DNA of 64,000 nt. Origin: Cohnella xylanilytica. Its GTDB lineage: Bacteria; Bacillota; Bacilli; Paenibacillales; Paenibacillaceae. The stretch is taken from positions 107,776 through 171,775 of the forward strand of contig NZ_JACJVR010000002.1 in NCBI RefSeq assembly GCF_014212175.1, in the 5' to 3' direction. A model generated the notes under the pieces. The model was not told the origin of the DNA. It saw only the letters and a list, made by a program, of their open reading frames with translations, and did not search any database. Made by a program: the position numbers and the translations under genes. Shown in pieces: positions 60,213 through 64,000 of the stretch (positions are counted from its first letter, which is position 1; each line of letters begins with the position of its first letter).

Positions 60213-60306
60213 GCTTGCTTGCGCCGGATTCCGCAGCCGACAGGCCTCGCCAAGCCGGAATCCTCACCCTTTCTTTCACCCTTTATTAGGGAGGCTGGCT
60301 GCCTCT

Positions 60307-61488
60307 CTACCACTTAGCCGGGTCGATGTCCTTGGCCGTCAAGCCTTCCCAGATGTTCGGCACGCTCACCGATTCCGGATTGTCGAAGACGAGGAACGCC
60401 GTCGGCAGATAACGCCCGCCCTTCGTCGACGGCCGGTTGACGATCTCCCCGCCTTCGCCGACGAGAACCGTCGAGGACCCGCCGTCGAGGTTGGCGGCGA
60501 TGACGGCGCCGTGATCCAGCATGATCTGCTGCGCGTCGTACAGGTCGGCCCCGATGCTGTACCCCGGCTGGCGGCCGTCGATAATGAGGAACAGAATCGT
60601 TCCGTCCTCCTTCTGCCCCATGACCGAGCGGGGAGCGATCCCCCATCCTTGGCTGTGGTTCTTGATCAAGCCTTTGCCGTTCACGATAATCCGCGGCGAG
60701 AAGCTGACCGCTTCGGAGATGCCCATGTCCAGCAGCTCGTTGATCGAATAGCGGCCGGCGACCATCTTCCCGTCCTTGTCGATGCCGACGATCTGCGTGC
60801 TCTTGTCCATGGGGAGGTCGCGGTAGAACACCCGCCCTTGCGAGATGACGAGCCCGATCGGCTGGAAGCCGTTGCCGTTCCAGTTCGGATCGGCGAAGCC
60901 GCCCGCGTTGACCCCGGCGACCGCGCCGGTTCTCTCGACCATGCTGCTAACCTTCTCGCCCCGCCCCGCCTTATTCGGAACGACGAGCCGGATCTTCTTC
61001 GGATCGCTGACGCTAAGCAGATAGCCGTGATAGCCCTTGCCGTCTATCGTCTCGATCTGGGCGAGCGGCCTCGGCTCCTCGGAAGCTTCGGGATCTCCCG
61101 GATCCGCGCCGGGAACGGCGATCGTATGGGTATCCTTCTCCTCGCCCATCTCCTCGAACTGTCGGGCATACTCGGCGACCCTCTCCCGGAGCCCCTGCTC
61201 TCCGACGAGATATTTCGCCCATTCGCGGTGCCGGGTCGTAATGATCGTGTCGGCCGCCCGATATCGCAGCGCCGTGCCCGACGGAGTGAGGAAGAACCAG
61301 ACCATGAAGGCGATGGATAAGAACAGAGAGAGCAGAATCAAGAACCCGACGACTCGCACAAAACCGAAACGCCGACGGCGCTTCTTCGTCCTCGAACGGC
61401 TCGTCTGTCGAGGGCCGGTCGGGCTCGGGGATCGCTTGGCGGCGGGCGCTCGGGTTGGCGATGAGGTCGATGTCGATAACGGCGGCAT
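60307..61488 (-). CDS. Phosphodiester glycosidase (NAGPA-type) membrane protein
   Basis: A 393-residue protein: a basic cytoplasmic N-terminus, one transmembrane helix (FLILLSLFLSIAFMVWFF, about residues 50-70) and an extracellular NAGPA domain (GVNAGGF, ANLDGGSSTVL). The family acts on polysaccharide or wall glycans (phosphodiester alpha-GlcNAc linkage). AAAAGGAG precedes the ATG. Confidence 0.9.
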   Translation of the reverse strand: MPPLSTSTSSPTRAPAAKRSPSPTGPRQTSRSRTKKRRRRFGFVRVVGFLILLSLFLSIAFMVWFFLTPSGTALRYRAADTIITTRHREWAKYLVGEQGLRERVAEYARQFEEMGEEKDTHTIAVPGADPGDPEASEEPRPLAQIETIDGKGYHGYLLSVSDPKKIRLVVPNKAGRGEKVSSMVERTGAVAGVNAGGFADPNWNGNGFQPIGLVISQGRVFYRDLPMDKSTQIVGIDKDGKMVAGRYSINELLDMGISEAVSFSPRIIVNGKGLIKNHSQGWGIAPRSVMGQKEDGTILFLIIDGRQPGYSIGADLYDAQQIMLDHGAVIAANLDGGSSTVLVGEGGEIVNRPSTKGGRYLPTAFLVFDNPESVSVPNIWEGLTAKDIDPAKW

Positions 61489-61660
61489 TCACGCACGCTC
61501 CTTTTGAACGTAGGTTCCCGAAATTACACCTAATAGACGGAGCGGACGCGCAACATGTTTCGTACCGCGACGAGAATCAGGCCAATCCTCCCTTCCGGCT
61601 CCAAGCGTCGATTCCGTTCGACAGCATTTCCTGGGAAATCCGGACGGTCATGCCGCCGGA

Positions 61661-62208
61661 TCAGACGTTATTCGCGCCGATTCCCGCCCCCTCCCCGCCG
61701 ACGTTCTCCTCCTTCCGTTGCAGCCGGGGCAGCGGTAGCGCATAGAACGCGAAGGCGATGAATACGAGCGCCGATAACGCAACATAGATCGTATCCAGAC
61801 CGATCGCGCGGGGGAAAAGCAAGGCGATCGCCCCGAGCGCCGCCGACTGCCCGAGCATGAGAAGCGGGTCGTTCCAGGCGGAGACCCGGCCCATCTGCGC
61901 CGCGGCAGGCAGCCATCCCGCGGCCAGCGAGGCGAACAGCAGAGCGGTCAAGGCGACCCGAATCCATCCGGAATGCTCCGCGATCTTCTGCCGATCCCAG
62001 CGGTCGGCGGCTACGCCGACGACCCAGAAGACCAGGAGAGTCGGCAGCGGTACATCAGTTCGGCGAGCGAGGCGTAGCCCGGGTGCGACGAGTATCGGTC
62101 GAGCAAGTAGAACGCGAACGCCCTATTGCCGACGATCGTCCCGAATTGGGAGGCGATCGTGGCCAGGAACATTTTCGTAAAATTGCGGTTCCGGAACAGC
62201 TCCTTCAT
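61661..62208 (-). pseudogene. Decayed MFS transporter
   Basis: Starts as an MFS permease (MKELFRNRNFTKMFLATIAS) with its start overlapping the tetR stop. Near 62040 the frame breaks (LMYRC); restoring one base gives TLLVFWVVGVAADRWDRQKI in the next frame. Then the N-terminal part jumps to MGRVSAWNDPLLMLG, a C-terminal type segment. Total length is about 182 codons against about 400 for the family, so both an internal deletion and a frameshift are present. Confidence 0.75.
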
Positions 62209-62837
62209 GCTTCCGCCGCCCTCCCGGCCGCGCCGAGCAGATAGCGAAGGGACAGGCGGTAAGCCTCGATCTGCCCTCTCGCGTCCATGGCCTCCGCCCC
62301 GAATTGCATCGCGTCCGCCATCAATCCGTCGTTGAAGGAGACGAACATCTTCGCGATCGTCTCCGCAGGAAGCCGCGGACGGAATTCGCCGCGCCGCTCG
62401 CCGACTCTGAGCAGCTCGGCGAACCGGGAGACGGCGGAAGCGTACCTTCGTTCCAACAGCCTTCCGAACGTCTGCCTGCGCCACTCCGCCGCGAACGTCT
62501 CGAAGACGACCGGAATCGCTCCCTCACGAATATGAACGAGCTCCTCCAGAAGATGGCCGAGCAGCGAGTCGATCGCTTCCCCTACCGTCCGATGCCGCCG
62601 CAGCAGCTCTTCTGCCTGATTCTCGTTCTCCCGGTCCATCTCCTCAAGCAGAGCCAACATCATCTCTTCCGTGCTCGAGAAGTAGAGATACACGCCTCCG
62701 CGGCTCAGCCCGCTCTCTTCGACGACGTCCTTCATCGTTGCCGCGTGGTAGCCTTGACGGATAAATACGCGCATCGCCGCCTGAAGGATCTCCTTGCGCT
62801 TGCTCTCCCGATGCTCATCCGATACTTTGGGGGACAT
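62205..62837 (-). CDS. TetR/AcrR-family regulator
   Basis: A 210-residue regulator. The N-terminal helix-turn-helix is AAMRVFIRQGYHAATMKDVV plus EESGLSRGGVYLYF. ATG 62837 behind AGGAGGTTGG is used. It leads the operon whose second gene (MFS pump) is broken, so it probably now represses only itself. Its operator is described separately. Confidence 0.9.
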   Translation of the reverse strand: MSPKVSDEHRESKRKEILQAAMRVFIRQGYHAATMKDVVEESGLSRGGVYLYFSSTEEMMLALLEEMDRENENQAEELLRRHRTVGEAIDSLLGHLLEELVHIREGAIPVVFETFAAEWRRQTFGRLLERRYASAVSRFAELLRVGERRGEFRPRLPAETIAKMFVSFNDGLMADAMQFGAEAMDARGQIEAYRLSLRYLLGAAGRAAEA

Positions 62838-62866
62838 CGTCCAACCTCCTGCGCCTATTGGAAAAT

Positions 62867-62920
62867 GACATTCGTGTCGTTTTATGAGTCGATTATAAAA
62901 CGACATGCGTGTCGCTGCAA
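62867..62920 (-). promoter_or_regulatory. tetR promoter with two operator copies
   Basis: TTGCAG (62920-62915), 17 bp, TATAAT (62897-62892) on the - strand. GACATGCGTGTC (62902-62913) fills the spacer and GACATTCGTGTC (62867-62878) lies downstream of the -10. This fits autorepression by the TetR protein. Confidence 0.8.
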
Positions 62921-62967
62921 AGAGGCGCGGAGCCAAATCCGCTTCTGCAAGCGCGGCCGCTTATTGA

Positions 62968-62973
62968 TATAAT
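62968..62973 (+). promoter_or_regulatory. Extended -10 promoter of the epimerase gene
   Basis: TGATATAAT (TG at 62965, TATAAT at 62968-62973) about 60 bp before the start codon; the -35 is weak. It diverges from the tetR promoter. Confidence 0.6.
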
Positions 62974-63030
62974 AGGCCTGTACCCTGCCGCTGCGCCTTG
63001 AGCCGCGGACATGAACGGAGGATGAATAGA

Positions 63031-63909
63031 ATGAGCGCTGCCGAATCTTCTTACCGAATCTCGACCTACGACGATACATACCGAATTTACGAATTGTCCG
63101 AACCGTCTACCGATTCCGTCGTCCGGATTTGCCCGGAGCGGGGCGGCATCGTCATCGGCTGCCGGCTGAACGGCGAAGAGCTGCTGTATCTCGACCGGGC
63201 GACGTTCCTCGATCCGAACGCCAACATCCGCGGCGGCATTCCGGTGCTGTTCCCGATCTGCGGCCAGGTGGCCGGAGGCGAATACGAATGGGAAGGCGTC
63301 ACCTACCGAATGCGCAACCATGGGGTATCGCGCACCGCCGCCTGGGAAGTCGCCGATCGGAAGTCGGAGGGCGAAGCCTCCCTTACGCTCGTTCAACGCA
63401 GCGACGAGACGACGCGCGCGTCCTATCCCTTCGACTTCGAGCTGACGTTCGTTTACCGTCTGAAGAACGGCCGGCTGGACATTCTCCAGTCGTACCGCAA
63501 CCGCTCGGATCGCCCGATGCCGGTTCACGCCGGCTTCCATCCGTACTTCGCGACCGGCGAAGGGAAGAAGCTCGCCTACGTCTCCGACGCCTCGAAGCTG
63601 CTCGACTATAACGACGGCCAGGTGAAGCCGTTCGAAGGCACCGTCGATCTCGGAGGGCTGGTCGAATCGGTCGCCCTGCTGGACGCGCGCACGCCGTCCA
63701 TCGAATTCCCGCTCGGGGACCGGGGAACCGTGAGATTGGATTTCAGCGAGCAGTTCCGCACGGTCGTCCTCTGGAGCGTGGAAGGGAAGCCGTTCGTCTG
63801 CGTCGAGCCTTGGACGGCGCCGAACGAGGCGCTGAATCGCAAGGAGGGCCTGATCCTGGTCGAGCCCGGAGACGAGCTTCGCCTGGAACTCGGCATCTCC
63901 TACCAATAA
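63031..63909 (+). CDS. Aldose 1-epimerase family protein
   Basis: A 292-residue galactose mutarotase-type fold: RGGIPVLFPICG, RMRNHGVSR (first catalytic His) and VHAGFHPYF (second His), with a late Glu near CVEPWTAPN. It interconverts sugar anomers; hexose-6-phosphate mutarotase is possible. ATG 63031 follows GGAGGATGAATAG. Confidence 0.9.
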   Translation: MSAAESSYRISTYDDTYRIYELSEPSTDSVVRICPERGGIVIGCRLNGEELLYLDRATFLDPNANIRGGIPVLFPICGQVAGGEYEWEGVTYRMRNHGVSRTAAWEVADRKSEGEASLTLVQRSDETTRASYPFDFELTFVYRLKNGRLDILQSYRNRSDRPMPVHAGFHPYFATGEGKKLAYVSDASKLLDYNDGQVKPFEGTVDLGGLVESVALLDARTPSIEFPLGDRGTVRLDFSEQFRTVVLWSVEGKPFVCVEPWTAPNEALNRKEGLILVEPGDELRLELGISYQ

Positions 63910-63957
63910 CCGGAGCGGAAGACGGCACCGCGAGCATCGGATCGCGCGCCAAACCAA

Positions 63958-64000
63958 GAACCGCCGAAGAGACGAGCCGGGCTCGTCTCTTCGGCGGTTC
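63958..64000. terminator. Long perfect hairpin after the epimerase gene
   Basis: A 20-bp perfect inverted repeat (arms 63958-63977 and 63981-64000, loop CGG). The window ends here, so the T-tract cannot be seen. It is probably a bidirectional terminator. Confidence 0.7.

Noticed and set aside
58311..60279. Two - strand ORFs of more than 400 codons over the radical SAM and DUF3298 genes
   Set aside because: Arg/Pro/Gly-rich compositions typical of antisense frames in GC-rich DNA; the + strand genes have motifs and ribosome sites.

Overview
The window holds the greater part of an integrated tailed-phage genome (about 1 to 51,970) followed by about 12 kb of bacterial chromosome. The chromosomal genes are GC-rich, have strong AGGAGG-type ribosome binding sites and belong to families typical of endospore-forming Bacillota (HD-GYP phosphodiesterase, NarL-type two-component system with two large sensor kinases, SplB-like radical SAM protein, RsiV-like DUF4163/DUF3298 protein). 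I infer a member of the Paenibacillaceae (Paenibacillus or a close relative); the species cannot be read from the sequence.

Prophage layout. The phage is a siphovirus integrated at the 3' end of a tRNA-Thr(CGU) gene (51,988-52,063). The tyrosine integrase (50,395-51,867) lies beside this attachment site. Going leftwards come accessory genes (DUF6414-like, small genes), an ImmA/IrrE-type metallopeptidase, a cI-like repressor on + and a cro-like repressor on -. Between the repressors is an operator array of CAC-N5-GTG sites around a TTGACA-18-TATTCT promoter. From there nearly everything is transcribed leftwards (- strand). The early genes are an HTH regulator, an SbcC-like ATPase, RecT, an MBL-fold hydrolase, a DnaD-like initiator that carries four 12-bp iterons (probable origin), a G39P-like helicase loader, DnaB, RusA, a PD-(D/E)XK-like nuclease, a SNF2 ATPase and two DNA methyltransferases. 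Next come an ArpU/sigma-like late regulator, an approximately 550-nt stretch dense in RNA helices (candidate large non-coding RNA), a ParB-methyltransferase fusion and a second small tyrosine recombinase. The late genes follow: terminase, portal, minor capsid, scaffold, lambda gpD/gpE-like decoration and capsid proteins, connector proteins, tail tube, gpG/gpGT tail chaperones with a G GGA AAC slippery site, tape measure, Dit, tail fibre, tail endopeptidase, and XhlA/holin/GH73 lysin.

Morons. AT-rich genes with their own terminators or promoters interrupt the operons: the FN3 secreted protein (730), membrane proteins at 19,249 and 24,910, a soluble protein at 27,975, a BamE-like + strand protein at 33,754, a DUF6414-like protein at 49,159, and a truncated Panacea (SocA/PanA) antitoxin at the left edge. 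The left attachment site is not in the window.

The most unusual signals are the structured RNA region (28,955-29,505), three + strand mini-units made of an extended -10 promoter and an intrinsic terminator that face the leftward operon (29,900; 45,429; 46,219), and the second recombinase flanked by inverted repeats. Host genes to the right are ordinary except for a decayed MFS transporter behind a TetR regulator, whose promoter carries two copies of a 12-bp operator.
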